Translations under genes and position numbers: made by a program
From: Ruminococcaceae bacterium UBA1741
GTDB taxonomy: Bacteria > Bacillota > Clostridia > Oscillospirales > Acutalibacteraceae
DNA: 64,000 nt
Assembly: GCA_002315685.1 (NCBI GenBank)
Contig: DCHX01000007.1
Coordinates: 71,203 to 135,202 of the forward strand
Direction of reading: 5' to 3'
Shown here: positions 43,057 through 52,573 of the stretch, in pieces
Position numbering within the stretch: the stretch's first letter is position 1
Layout of the letters: the number at the start of each line of letters is the position of its first letter
Notes under the pieces: generated by a model
What the model was told of the DNA's origin: nothing
The model's database searches: none
The model's input: the letters and a program-made list of their open reading frames with translations, nothing else

Positions 43057-46000
43057 ATGATTTTAACTTCCATACAGATACAAGGCTTTAAGTCCTTTGC
43101 CGACAAGACCGTTTTGAAATTCGGCAAAGGTACTACGGCGGTTGTAGGTCCTAACGGAAGCGGAAAAAGTAATATATCTGATGCGGTTAGGTGGGTTTTA
43201 GGCGAACAATCCACTAAAAATCTGCGTGGACAATCTATGGAGGATGTTATTTTCGGCGGTACCGCCGAAAGACGACCGCACGGATTTTGCGAGGTTACCT
43301 TAAATATTGATAACTCAGACCGTTCTCTTAATTTTGATAATGACAGTGTTTCTATTACAAGAAGATATTACCGTTCCCATGAGAGTGAGTACCAAATAAA
43401 TAATGTTTCGGTAAGACTTAAAGATATAAATGAACTGTTTATGGATACAGGTCTCGGCAGAGACGGATATTCAATGATAGGACAAGGCAAAATTGATAAT
43501 ATTATCAGTTCAAAATCAGATGAGCGCCGTGATATTTTCGAGGAAGCCTCGGGAATATCAAAATACCGCTATCGCAAAACCGATGCGGAACGCAAATTAG
43601 TTGCAGCCGAGGATAATCTTTTGCGCCTAAAAGATATTATGAACGAGCTTGAATCACGAGTTGGTCCGTTGGAAATTCAAAGCAAAAAAGCTGAAAAGTT
43701 TTTAACATTAGCCGAGGAAAAAAAACAACTTGAAGTAGGACTTTGGCTGCATACTCTTGATAATTCAAAAGAGGCTCTTCGTGCGCAAGAAAGCAAAATT
43801 GATTCCGCAAGACTTAAATATAACGAAATTGAAGATGCACTTTCTGAATTTGATAAGAAAAATGAAGAAAATACCGCTGAATTTTCGCGTCTTACTACCG
43901 AAATTGAGGCTGAAAGAACAAAAATTTCTCATTCAAACGAAGAAATTGTCCGACTTGAAAGCTCTATTACGGTTACAAAGAACAATATTTTACATAATGA
44001 CGAAACAATAGCAAGACTTAATGACGAAAAAGAAAATTTGTGCGAAAGTGATGAGTTTTGCAAAGCTCAGATTTTATCTAAAAAAGAAGAAGCTCAAGCA
44101 AAAAATGCCGAAATTCTTGTGCTTAATACTAAACTTGAAGAGTTACAAAATGAATTGTCGGCACTTATAGTTGACAGCGAAAGTATTTCCCGCAAAATTG
44201 AGGAACAAGTTAAGAAAATTAACGGCATTTCCAATACGATTTCAGATAAACGGGTTGAGATGGTTACTGCCGATACCACCGTCTCAGAAATTCGTGAGCG
44301 ATTTTCTACGCTCGATTCGTTAATCGAGCAAAATATAAAAGAAAAAGAGCGGTTAAACGAGGAATATGCAGGAACAAAAGAATTCTTCCAAAAGACAGAG
44401 GAAAATATCGAGTCGTATAATAATACCTTAAAGGGTTACGAATTGCGCTTAAAATCGAGAATTGATGCTCGTGAAAACGCAAAAACAGTCTTGGAAGAAA
44501 TTCGTCTTGACATAGAGGCTAAAAAGCGCCGTGTTCAAATTTTAACCGAGCTTGAAAACAATATGGACGGTTTTTCGGGTGCCGTTAAGTATATTTTAGG
44601 GGAGTCAGATAAGGGACTTTTGCGTGGAGTTCACGGAACAATATCAAAAGTTATTAAGGTTGACAAAAAATATACCGTTGCCATTGAAACGGCACTTGGT
44701 AATAATATTCAAAATATAATCGTTGATACCGATTCCGATGCAAAGCGTGCTATCGGTTTGCTTAAAAATAATAATATCGGCAGAGCAACCTTTATGCCCA
44801 TAAATTCTATCAAATCCCGTGAATTCAAAGAGAGCGGTTTTGAAAGTGTATTCGGCTTTGTCGGAATTGCAAGTGATTTGGTTTCCACCGATTCTAAATA
44901 TGATGAAATTATTAAGAATTTGCTCGGCGGAACTGTTGTTACCGAGGATCTTGACTCTGCGGTAACGCTTTCTAAAAAATATAATAACAGAGTTAAAATT
45001 GTAACACTTGACGGTCAGGTTGTTAATGTCGGCGGTACACTTACGGGAGGTTCTCTTGTAAAGCAGGCGGGACTTTTAAGCCGTGGTGTCGATATAGGTA
45101 AATACAATGACCAAATCGTAAAGCTTTCTCAAAAGTTAAAAACTAACGAAACCGAATATGAGGATGCTAAAAATGCGGTTTTTGTTGTTGAAGCTGACAT
45201 TAAGGCTGTTAGCGATGAGCTTACAACGGCCAATGAGGATAAAATCAGAGCACTTTCGGAGCTTAAACGAATTGAAGACTTGTTATCAAATGTTAATGCT
45301 TTAATCGAAAATTTAAGCAACGAAAAGATAAACGGACAAGAAAAAATAAGTTTCCTATCAGAAGCATCCGATAATGCTTCAAAAACGATTTCGGAGCTTG
45401 AAAAAGAAAAGGATAAAATCCAAATTGAAATTGATAATATGACCGGTGGCCGTAGCTCGATTTTCGATAAAAGAGACAGTCTTTCGGAACAAATTACCGA
45501 TATTAAGCTTTCTGTAATAAATGCTCAAAAAGATGAATCGAGTCTTTTGTCTATGGCACAAGAGCTTCAAAACTCGCTTGACAACAGAAAATTACGAACA
45601 ACACAAATTGATGAAGAAATAGCCGTTATTGTTTTCAAGAACGAACAGTACAATTCCGAAATCAAAGATATTGTTGACGAAATTGATAATAATAAGTTTG
45701 CGATTGAAGATTCAAATAAAACGATTTCCAACTTGCTTGAAAAGCGAAACGAAACCGAAAAATTCGGTGTTGAACTTCGTTCAAGCGAAAGAGAAAGAAC
45801 GCTCGACCGAGAAAAAATTGTCGGTGAGCTTGCACGGCTTTCCGAGCGCAAGGAAATTATGCTTAAAGAGTATGATGACTGTATAAGACGGCTTTATGAT
45901 GAGTATCAGCTTACAAAAACCGAAGCGGAAGAAATAGGTGTCTGTATTGATAAACCTGCTGAGGCTAAAAAGCGACTCGGTGAGGTTAAATCTTCAATTC

Positions 46001-46638
46001 GTTCACTCGGTAATGTAAATGTTTCGGCTATTGAGGAATATAAGGAAGTTAAAGAACGCTTTGACTTTATGAGCGAACAAATTTCCGATGTTGAGAAATC
46101 CCGTAGCGAACTTAAAAAACTTATAAATCAACTAACCGCCCAAATGCAAGAGCTTTTTGTTATAGGTTTTGATAAAATTAACAATAATTTCCAAAAAACA
46201 TTTTGTGATTTGTTTGGCGGCGGCTCGGCAAAATTAGTGCTGAATGACCCCGAAAACATTTTGGAAAGCGGTATTGATATTGTGGCAAATCTCCCCGGTA
46301 AAAATGTACCTTCTCTTGACGGATTATCGGGTGGAGAGAAAGCACTTGTTGCACTGTCTATTTATTTCTCGATTATGCAGGTTAATCCGCCTCCGTTCTG
46401 TTTCTTAGATGAGGTTGACACGGCTCTTGACGATATAAATGTTGATAGATTTGCACAGTATATGAAATCTTCCAAATTTGCAACACAGTTTATTTGCGTT
46501 ACCCACCGTAGAGGTACTATGGAAGTGGCTGATGTACTTTACGGTGTAACAATGCAGGAAAAAGGAATTACCAAGCTTCTTGAACTAAATGTTTCGGAGC
46601 TTGAAAAGAAATTAAAACTTGAAGAAAAAGGTGCTTAA
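43057..46638 (+). CDS. smc: Chromosome segregation ATPase SMC
   Basis: Builds the condensin that compacts and separates chromosomes. The 1193-residue protein has the N-terminal Walker A GPNGSGKSNISDAVRW (about 32-47), two long coiled coils (about 170-490 and 680-1020), the hinge between them (from about 520, with GFSGAVKYILGES and VGGTLTGGSLV), and the C-terminal signature LSGGEKALVALS with Walker B FCFLDEVDTALDD. The gene lies between the radical SAM gene and ftsY. Confidence 0.96.
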   Translation: MILTSIQIQGFKSFADKTVLKFGKGTTAVVGPNGSGKSNISDAVRWVLGEQSTKNLRGQSMEDVIFGGTAERRPHGFCEVTLNIDNSDRSLNFDNDSVSITRRYYRSHESEYQINNVSVRLKDINELFMDTGLGRDGYSMIGQGKIDNIISSKSDERRDIFEEASGISKYRYRKTDAERKLVAAEDNLLRLKDIMNELESRVGPLEIQSKKAEKFLTLAEEKKQLEVGLWLHTLDNSKEALRAQESKIDSARLKYNEIEDALSEFDKKNEENTAEFSRLTTEIEAERTKISHSNEEIVRLESSITVTKNNILHNDETIARLNDEKENLCESDEFCKAQILSKKEEAQAKNAEILVLNTKLEELQNELSALIVDSESISRKIEEQVKKINGISNTISDKRVEMVTADTTVSEIRERFSTLDSLIEQNIKEKERLNEEYAGTKEFFQKTEENIESYNNTLKGYELRLKSRIDARENAKTVLEEIRLDIEAKKRRVQILTELENNMDGFSGAVKYILGESDKGLLRGVHGTISKVIKVDKKYTVAIETALGNNIQNIIVDTDSDAKRAIGLLKNNNIGRATFMPINSIKSREFKESGFESVFGFVGIASDLVSTDSKYDEIIKNLLGGTVVTEDLDSAVTLSKKYNNRVKIVTLDGQVVNVGGTLTGGSLVKQAGLLSRGVDIGKYNDQIVKLSQKLKTNETEYEDAKNAVFVVEADIKAVSDELTTANEDKIRALSELKRIEDLLSNVNALIENLSNEKINGQEKISFLSEASDNASKTISELEKEKDKIQIEIDNMTGGRSSIFDKRDSLSEQITDIKLSVINAQKDESSLLSMAQELQNSLDNRKLRTTQIDEEIAVIVFKNEQYNSEIKDIVDEIDNNKFAIEDSNKTISNLLEKRNETEKFGVELRSSERERTLDREKIVGELARLSERKEIMLKEYDDCIRRLYDEYQLTKTEAEEIGVCIDKPAEAKKRLGEVKSSIRSLGNVNVSAIEEYKEVKERFDFMSEQISDVEKSRSELKKLINQLTAQMQELFVIGFDKINNNFQKTFCDLFGGGSAKLVLNDPENILESGIDIVANLPGKNVPSLDGLSGGEKALVALSIYFSIMQVNPPPFCFLDEVDTALDDINVDRFAQYMKSSKFATQFICVTHRRGTMEVADVLYGVTMQEKGITKLLELNVSELEKKLKLEEKGA

Positions 46639-47553
46639 ATGGGTTTTTTCAGTAAAATTAAGCAAGGTCTTACCAAAACAAAAGATTCTTTATCAAACGG
46701 CATTACAAGTATTGTAAATAGCTTTACTAAAATTGATGAAGACTTTTTTGAAGAGCTTGAAGAGATACTTGTTATGTCGGATATAGGTGTTGAAACATCA
46801 ACATATATATGTGATGAGCTTAGAAAAAAGGTAAAGCAACACGGTGTTACCGAGCCAAACGAGATAAAAAAACTGTTAAACGAAACGATAGTTGAAATTT
46901 TAGGCGAAAAGAAAACACTTGACCTTTCTACAAAGCCTTCTGTTATTTTAGTTATCGGCGTAAACGGTGTCGGCAAGACAACTTCTATCGGCAAGATGGC
47001 TTTTATGCTTAAAAACGAGGGCAAAAAGGTTGTTTTGGGTGCGGCTGATACATTTAGAGCGGCTGCGATTGAACAGCTTGGCGAATGGGCAAACCGTGCG
47101 GGTGTTGATATGGTAAAAAGCGTTGACGGCACCGACCCTGCATCAGTTGTTTTTGATACCATTTGTTCTGCAAAAGCAAAGGGCGCCGATATTATTATTT
47201 GTGATACGGCGGGAAGACTTCATAACAAGAAAAACCTTATGGACGAGCTTGCAAAAATGAATAGAATTGTTTTGCGTGAGTTACCCGATGCCTCTCTTGA
47301 AACATTGTTAGTGCTTGATGCTTCAACGGGACAAAATGCCGTTAATCAAGCAAGAGAGTTTAGTTCTGTTGCTAATATTACCGGTATTGTTTTGACAAAG
47401 CTTGACGGAACAGCAAAGGGCGGAATTATTATTTCAATTCAAAAGCAGTTAGGCATCCCCGTGAAATTCGTAGGTGTCGGCGAGGGCATTGATGATTTAA
47501 TGCCTTTCGACCCGAAAGAATTTGCAGACGGTATAGTGGAGTTTGAGGAATAA
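46639..47553 (+). CDS. ftsY: Signal recognition particle receptor FtsY
   Basis: GTPase that docks the signal recognition particle at the membrane. The 304-residue protein is the minimal NG form without the acidic A domain: N domain (about 1-95), G1 GVNGVGKTTSIGKMA, G2/insertion DTFRAAAIEQL, G3 DTAGRLHNKKNLM, G4 TKLDGTAKGG. An amphipathic N-terminal helix (GFFSKIKQGLTKTK) probably binds lipid. The ATG directly follows the smc stop. Confidence 0.95.
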   Translation: MGFFSKIKQGLTKTKDSLSNGITSIVNSFTKIDEDFFEELEEILVMSDIGVETSTYICDELRKKVKQHGVTEPNEIKKLLNETIVEILGEKKTLDLSTKPSVILVIGVNGVGKTTSIGKMAFMLKNEGKKVVLGAADTFRAAAIEQLGEWANRAGVDMVKSVDGTDPASVVFDTICSAKAKGADIIICDTAGRLHNKKNLMDELAKMNRIVLRELPDASLETLLVLDASTGQNAVNQAREFSSVANITGIVLTKLDGTAKGGIIISIQKQLGIPVKFVGVGEGIDDLMPFDPKEFADGIVEFEE

Positions 47554-47554
47554 T

Positions 47555-48142
47555 ATGAAAATATTTATTGCAACAAAAAACAAAAAGAAGCTTATTGAGC
47601 TTGATAGAATTTTGACGCCTATGGGTTTTGAAGTTTTGTGTGAGCGTGATTTTGACACCGAATTTGAAGATGTTGAAGAAACCGGCACAACCTTTGAAGA
47701 AAATGCGCTGATTAAAGCAAGAGCGGGACTTAAAAATACAGGTCTTATCTCGGTTGCCGACGATTCGGGAATTTGCATAGATTACTTAGACGGCGCTCCC
47801 GGTATTTTTTCCGCAAGATATGCGGGTGAGCCTTGCGATGATATTAAAAATAACGAAAAATTATTATCTGAGCTTAAAGGTGTACCTTTTGAAAAAAGAA
47901 CGGGTAAATATGTTTCTTCTATTGCGTGTGTTTTTCCTGACGGTAGGGAGTTTACGGTTCGCGGCGAATGTTACGGACATATTGCAACCGAGCCAAAAGG
48001 CGACGGCGGTTTTGGATATGACCCATTATTTATCGGCGAAACGGGTTATTTTTCTTTAATAACACCCGAAGAAAAGGATAGATTAAGTCATAGAGGAAAA
48101 TCCCTTAAACTATTCAAAGAAGAACTTAAAAAATATTTGTGA
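47555..48142 (+). CDS. rdgB: XTP/dITP diphosphatase (RdgB/HAM1)
   Basis: Removes deaminated purine nucleotides such as XTP and dITP. The 195-residue protein has the family elements IATKNKKKL, ETGTTFEENALIKA, SVADDSGICIDYLDGAPGIFSARYAG (in parts), and GFGYDPLFI near the C-terminus. The start ATG 47555 follows GAGGAATAAT. It overlaps nothing and is followed by yhbY with the same type of ribosome-binding site. Confidence 0.94.
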   Translation: MKIFIATKNKKKLIELDRILTPMGFEVLCERDFDTEFEDVEETGTTFEENALIKARAGLKNTGLISVADDSGICIDYLDGAPGIFSARYAGEPCDDIKNNEKLLSELKGVPFEKRTGKYVSSIACVFPDGREFTVRGECYGHIATEPKGDGGFGYDPLFIGETGYFSLITPEEKDRLSHRGKSLKLFKEELKKYL

Positions 48143-48150
48143 GGAATAAT

Positions 48151-48441
48151 ATGTTGAATTCAAGACAAAGAGCACAGCTTCGTGGAATGGCAAACGGATT
48201 TGAAACCATTTTACAGGTTGGAAAATCCGGAATATCGGAACAAACTATCAAGCAGGTTGACGATGCTTTGGAGGCACGAGAGTTAATTAAACTTCGCCGA
48301 CTTGAAACTGCACCCGAAACCACGAGAGAAACCGCTGAATTTATTGCAAGTAAGGTTAATGCGGATGTAGTTCAGGTAATCGGCTCAAAGTTTATTTTAT
48401 TTAGACAGTCAAAAGAAAAAACAATTAAATTGGTAAAATAA
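48151..48441 (+). CDS. yhbY: YhbY-type RNA-binding protein (CRM domain)
   Basis: A 96-residue single CRM domain, linked to ribosome assembly in relatives. It has LNSRQRAQLRGMAN, the motif ILQVGKSGISE, and ends GSKFILFRQSK, with the GxxG-like loop. The start ATG 48151 follows GTGAGGAATAAT; the earlier frame start at 48139 overlaps rdgB. Located before nadD, as usual in Clostridia. Confidence 0.92.
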   Translation: MLNSRQRAQLRGMANGFETILQVGKSGISEQTIKQVDDALEARELIKLRRLETAPETTRETAEFIASKVNADVVQVIGSKFILFRQSKEKTIKLVK

Positions 48442-48442
48442 T

Positions 48443-49024
48443 ATGAATACCGCTATTTTAGGTGGAACCTTTAATCCCTTTCATATCGGACATTATGAAA
48501 TGCTGAAAGCTGTATGTGAACTTAAATATATTGATAGGGTAATTGTTATTCCCGATAGTTTACCGCCACATAAAGATGTTGATTTTTTGGCATCGAATGA
48601 AGACAGAATAAATATGTGTAAAATTGCTTGTGAGGATTTTGATAAGGCTTATGTATCAACTATTGAAATCGAAAACAAGGGCAAAAGCTACACAATAAAT
48701 ACAATAAAGCGGTTAAAAGAATTATATCCCGATGACGAGTTTTATTTTGCTTGCGGAGGAGATATGATAGAAATGCTTGACAGATGGTATGATTTTGATA
48801 ATCTTATAAAGCTTACTGCTTTTATTGCGTTTGACCGTCCGGATATGTCAAATCTTAAAAGAGATTACGATAAAATGACTGAATTAGGGGCAAATATTGT
48901 TTTGGTAGATCACGATATTCCTTCTGTTTCATCCTCGCATTTTAGAGAAACGCTTAGTAAGGATTTATTACCTAAAAAAATATACGAATATATTATTTCA
49001 AAGGGAATTTACGATGCACAATGA
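48443..49024 (+). CDS. nadD: Nicotinate-nucleotide adenylyltransferase
   Basis: Makes deamido-NAD from nicotinate mononucleotide and ATP. The 193-residue protein starts TAILGGTFNPFHIGHYEML, the (H/T)xGH nucleotidyltransferase motif, and has SSSHFRETL near the end as the ISSTxIR equivalent. The stop overlaps the start of yqeK by 11 bp. The ribosome-binding site is weak, which fits coupling to yhbY just upstream. Confidence 0.94.
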   Translation: MNTAILGGTFNPFHIGHYEMLKAVCELKYIDRVIVIPDSLPPHKDVDFLASNEDRINMCKIACEDFDKAYVSTIEIENKGKSYTINTIKRLKELYPDDEFYFACGGDMIEMLDRWYDFDNLIKLTAFIAFDRPDMSNLKRDYDKMTELGANIVLVDHDIPSVSSSHFRETLSKDLLPKKIYEYIISKGIYDAQ

Positions 49025-49589
49025 ATACGAAATTTATAAGAAGATATTAAAAGAGAAACTTAACGAGAAAAGGTACTATCATTCTCTTTGTGTTGCCGAT
49101 GAAGCATACAGACTTGCGGTTAAGTACGGTGCCGATAGTGAAAAAGCCTATTTATGCGGACTTTTACATGATATTACGAAAAATGCCACATACGAAGAAC
49201 ATCACAAGATTTTTGAAACCTTTAATGTCGATTTGAATGAAATTGAGAAAAGCACCGAAAAACTATGGCATGCAATTTCGGGTGCCTATTATATTAAAAA
49301 TGTCCTTTTAATTGATGATGAGGAGATTTTTGATGCCGTTCGGTATCATACTACCGCAAAATCAAACCTTTCCTTATTATCTAAAATTCTTTATCTTGCG
49401 GATTTTTGTTCCCTTGATAGAGATTATGATGATATTGATGTAATGCGCACTCTTGTGGACGACTCGCTTGACAAGGCCTATAAATATGCGCTTGTATATA
49501 CTGTAAATGAATTGGCTCAAAAGAAATGTGCCATTCATTTAGACACAATTTCAGCATATAACGAAACAATGTTAAAGGAGATAGATTGA
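49014..49589 (+). CDS. yqeK: HD-domain hydrolase YqeK (probable Ap4A hydrolase)
   Basis: A 191-residue HD-domain protein. The metal ligands are H in YYHSLCVADEA, the HD pair in GLLHDITKN, and H in DAVRYHTTA with D in LYLADFCSLDRD. Relatives of the nadD-linked type split diadenosine tetraphosphate. AAGGGAATTTACG precedes the ATG. The gene is part of nadD-yqeK-rsfS. Confidence 0.9.
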   Translation: MHNEYEIYKKILKEKLNEKRYYHSLCVADEAYRLAVKYGADSEKAYLCGLLHDITKNATYEEHHKIFETFNVDLNEIEKSTEKLWHAISGAYYIKNVLLIDDEEIFDAVRYHTTAKSNLSLLSKILYLADFCSLDRDYDDIDVMRTLVDDSLDKAYKYALVYTVNELAQKKCAIHLDTISAYNETMLKEID

Positions 49590-49954
49590 TGGAAAATGCT
49601 AAAATAATTGATATTGCCGCCAACTCGCTTAATGTTAAAAAAGCACGCGACTTAAAGGTTTTAAGGGTTGAAGATTTGACAGTTTTAACTGAATACTTTA
49701 TAATAGCAACTGCGACTTCTTCTACGCATGTTCGTTCTCTTGCCGATGAGGTAGAAGAAAAGCTCCGTAGTGCCGGCCTTTCGCCTCATCATATAGAAGG
49801 TAAAACTACCGGTTGGATAATTCTTGATTATTCTTCGGTTATCGTTCATATTTTTACTCCCGACAGTCGAGAGTTCTATAATCTTGATAAAATATGGAGC
49901 GATGCCGAGGAAGTCGGTTTAGATACAATTTTGAAAGAAGAACAAGGTGATTAA
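49589..49954 (+). CDS. rsfS: Ribosomal silencing factor RsfS
   Basis: Binds L14 of the 50S subunit and blocks subunit joining when nutrients run low. The 121-residue protein has KKARDLKVLRVEDLTVLTEYFII (in parts) and GWIILDYSSVIVHIFTPDSREFYNLDKIW, the family core. The start ATG 49589 follows AAAGGAG; the frame's TTG at 49586 is not needed. It overlaps the start region of leuS. Confidence 0.93.
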   Translation: MENAKIIDIAANSLNVKKARDLKVLRVEDLTVLTEYFIIATATSSTHVRSLADEVEEKLRSAGLSPHHIEGKTTGWIILDYSSVIVHIFTPDSREFYNLDKIWSDAEEVGLDTILKEEQGD

Positions 49955-49955
49955 A

Positions 49956-52361
49956 ATGAAATACGATTACAGTGCTATCGAAAATAAATGGCAGAAGATT
50001 TGGGACGATAACAAGACCTTTGCTGCAAAGGACGATTATACTTTACCGAAGTTTTACGGACTTGTTGAATTTCCGTATCCGTCAGGTCAGGGACTTCATG
50101 TAGGTCATCCTCGTTCATATACGGCTCTTGATATTGTCGCTCGTAAAAAGCGTTTGCAGGGCTTTAATGTTTTGTATCCTATGGGTTGGGATGCTTTCGG
50201 TTTGCCTACCGAAAATTTCGCTATAAAAAATCATATTCATCCCTCGGTTGTAACAAAGAACAATGTTGAAAACTTCAAAAGACAATTAAAATCCTTAGGT
50301 TTTTCTTTTGACTGGGATAGGGAAATAAATACTACCGACCCGTCATATTACAAGTGGACGCAATGGATTTTCTTACAGCTTTATAAAAACGGCCTTGCCT
50401 ATAAAAAGCAGATGTCTGTAAACTGGTGTACCTCTTGTAAGTGTGTTCTTGCAAACGAAGAGGTAGTGAACGGTGTTTGTGAGCGTTGCGGTAGCGAGGT
50501 TGTTCATAAGGATAAGAGCCAATGGATGCTTAAAATTACCGCTTATGCGGATAAGCTTCTTGAAGGGCTTGATGAGGTTGACTTTATTGATAGAGTTAAA
50601 ACTCAACAACGCAACTGGATAGGTCGTTCTTACGGCACACAGCTTAAATTCAAAACCACACTCGGCGATGAGTTTGAGATTTTTACTACCCGTGCCGATA
50701 CTTTGTTCGGTGCTACATATACCGTTATGTCGCCTGAACATCCTTTAATTGAAAAATGGGCTGATAAAATAACTAATTTTGATGCTGTTAAGGTTTATAA
50801 GGACGAGGCGGCTAAAAAGTCGGATTTCGAAAGAACCGAAATGGCAAAAGATAAAACAGGTGTTAAGCTTGAAGGTGTTATGGCAATTAACCCTGTAAAC
50901 AATAAGGAAATCCCGATTTACATTTCGGATTATGTTCTTATTTCTTACGGTACGGGTGCTATTATGGCTGTTCCCGCGCACGATACCCGCGACTATGAAT
51001 TTGCAAAGAAATTTAATATCCCGATGGTTGAGGTTGTTGCAGGCGGAGATATAGAAAAAGAACCTTTTACCGACTGTAACAAGGGTGTTATGGTTAATTC
51101 GGATTTCCTTAACGGTTTAACCGTTGATGAAGCAAAGGTTAAAATGCAAGAATGGTTATCCGAAAAGGGAATAGGCGAAAGAAAGACTAACTTTAAGCTT
51201 CGTGACTGGGTGTTTTCACGTCAGCGTTATTGGGGTGAGCCGATTCCTATGGTGCATTGTGATAAATGCGGATATGTGCCTATTTCCGAAAGTGAATTGC
51301 CTCTTACTTTACCTAATGTTGACTCTTATGAGCCTACCGATAACGGCGAATCTCCTCTTGCTAAAATTACCGATTGGGTAAATACTACCTGTCCTAATTG
51401 CGGTGGACCTGCAAAAAGAGAAACCGATACAATGCCTCAATGGGCAGGCTCCTCTTGGTACTTTTTACGCTATTGCGATCCGAATAATGATAAAGAATTA
51501 GCGTCTAAGGAAGCACTTGAATATTGGGAGAGTGTTGACTGGTACAACGGCGGTATGGAGCATACTACGCTTCACCTCTTGTATAGCCGTTTCTGGCATC
51601 AGTTTTTATACGACATTGGTGTTGTTCCCAACCGTGAGCCATACGCTAAAAGAACAAGCCACGGTATGATTTTGGGCGAGAATGGCGAAAAGATGTCAAA
51701 ATCGAGAGGAAATGTAATAAATCCCGATGATATTATTCGTGATTACGGCGCTGATACTATGCGTGTTTATGAAATGTTTATCGGCGACTTTGAAAAGGCT
51801 GCTCCTTGGAGTCAAGATTCAATTAAGGGTAGTAAGCGTTATCTTGAAAAGGTATTTAATCTTTCGGAAAAGCTTATTGATGGCGATACTTACAGAAAAG
51901 AGCTTGAAACCGAATTCCATAAGACAATAAAGAAAGTAACCGAAGATATTGAAAATCTTAAAATGAATACCGCTATTGCATCTTTGATGTCGTTGCTTAA
52001 TTCTATTTCTTCGGTTGGTAATGTCAATAGGGCAGAGTTTAAGACCTATATCACCTTGCTTAATCCTTTTGCACCGCATATTACCGAAGAACTTTGGGAA
52101 ATGTGCGGATTTGATGGAATGTTGAATCAAGCAAAATGGCCTGAATATGACGAAACCAAATGTACGGATTCTTCGGTAGAAATTGCCGTTCAAATTAACG
52201 GTAAAATCAGAGCGAGAATAAGCGTTCCCGCAGATGTTTCAAACGATGATGCAATTTCTCTTGCAAAGAGTGAAAAAGCGGTTATTGAAGCTATTGAAGG
52301 TAAAACGGTTATTAAAGAACTTTATGTCCCGAAGCGCCTTGTAAATATTGTTGTAAAATAA
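49956..52361 (+). CDS. leuS: Leucyl-tRNA synthetase
   Basis: Charges tRNA-Leu. The 801-residue class I synthetase has the HIGH motif as GLHVGHPRSYTALD, a CP1 editing domain (about 225-420, with the T-rich IFTTRADTLFGATYTV and the Asp in VPAHDTRDYEFA), zinc-like CTSCKC...CERCG in the insert, and KMSKSRGNVINPDD. The start ATG 49956 follows AAGGTGATTAAA. It ends the long housekeeping run with a terminator. Confidence 0.97.
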   Translation: MKYDYSAIENKWQKIWDDNKTFAAKDDYTLPKFYGLVEFPYPSGQGLHVGHPRSYTALDIVARKKRLQGFNVLYPMGWDAFGLPTENFAIKNHIHPSVVTKNNVENFKRQLKSLGFSFDWDREINTTDPSYYKWTQWIFLQLYKNGLAYKKQMSVNWCTSCKCVLANEEVVNGVCERCGSEVVHKDKSQWMLKITAYADKLLEGLDEVDFIDRVKTQQRNWIGRSYGTQLKFKTTLGDEFEIFTTRADTLFGATYTVMSPEHPLIEKWADKITNFDAVKVYKDEAAKKSDFERTEMAKDKTGVKLEGVMAINPVNNKEIPIYISDYVLISYGTGAIMAVPAHDTRDYEFAKKFNIPMVEVVAGGDIEKEPFTDCNKGVMVNSDFLNGLTVDEAKVKMQEWLSEKGIGERKTNFKLRDWVFSRQRYWGEPIPMVHCDKCGYVPISESELPLTLPNVDSYEPTDNGESPLAKITDWVNTTCPNCGGPAKRETDTMPQWAGSSWYFLRYCDPNNDKELASKEALEYWESVDWYNGGMEHTTLHLLYSRFWHQFLYDIGVVPNREPYAKRTSHGMILGENGEKMSKSRGNVINPDDIIRDYGADTMRVYEMFIGDFEKAAPWSQDSIKGSKRYLEKVFNLSEKLIDGDTYRKELETEFHKTIKKVTEDIENLKMNTAIASLMSLLNSISSVGNVNRAEFKTYITLLNPFAPHITEELWEMCGFDGMLNQAKWPEYDETKCTDSSVEIAVQINGKIRARISVPADVSNDDAISLAKSEKAVIEAIEGKTVIKELYVPKRLVNIVVK

Positions 52362-52378
52362 TAAACCATTATTATGAA

Positions 52379-52408
52379 AAAGAGCGGTCGAAATATCGAC
52401 TGCTCTTT
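52379..52408 (+). terminator. Terminator of leuS
   Basis: AAAGAGC-GGTCGA (52379-52391) with TCGACT-GCTCTTT (52396-52408), one G-U pair, followed by GCCTTTTA. Confidence 0.8.
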
Positions 52409-52489
52409 GCCTTTTATAAACGGATAATAATCTAAATAATTTACGGAAATAATAAATTAAATTTTTGATAAAAAAATAACAATAATTTG

Positions 52490-52518
52490 TTGACATTTAC
52501 TTTTTTGGGTATTATAAT
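52490..52518 (+). promoter_or_regulatory. Promoter of pckG
   Basis: TTGACA (52490-52495), 17-bp spacer, TATAAT (52513-52518), both perfect; a strong promoter. Confidence 0.9.
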
Positions 52519-52573
52519 GTATGTGGTGAAAATTTGGGTTTTCTTGCCCGTACTATATAAGGAGATATTTACA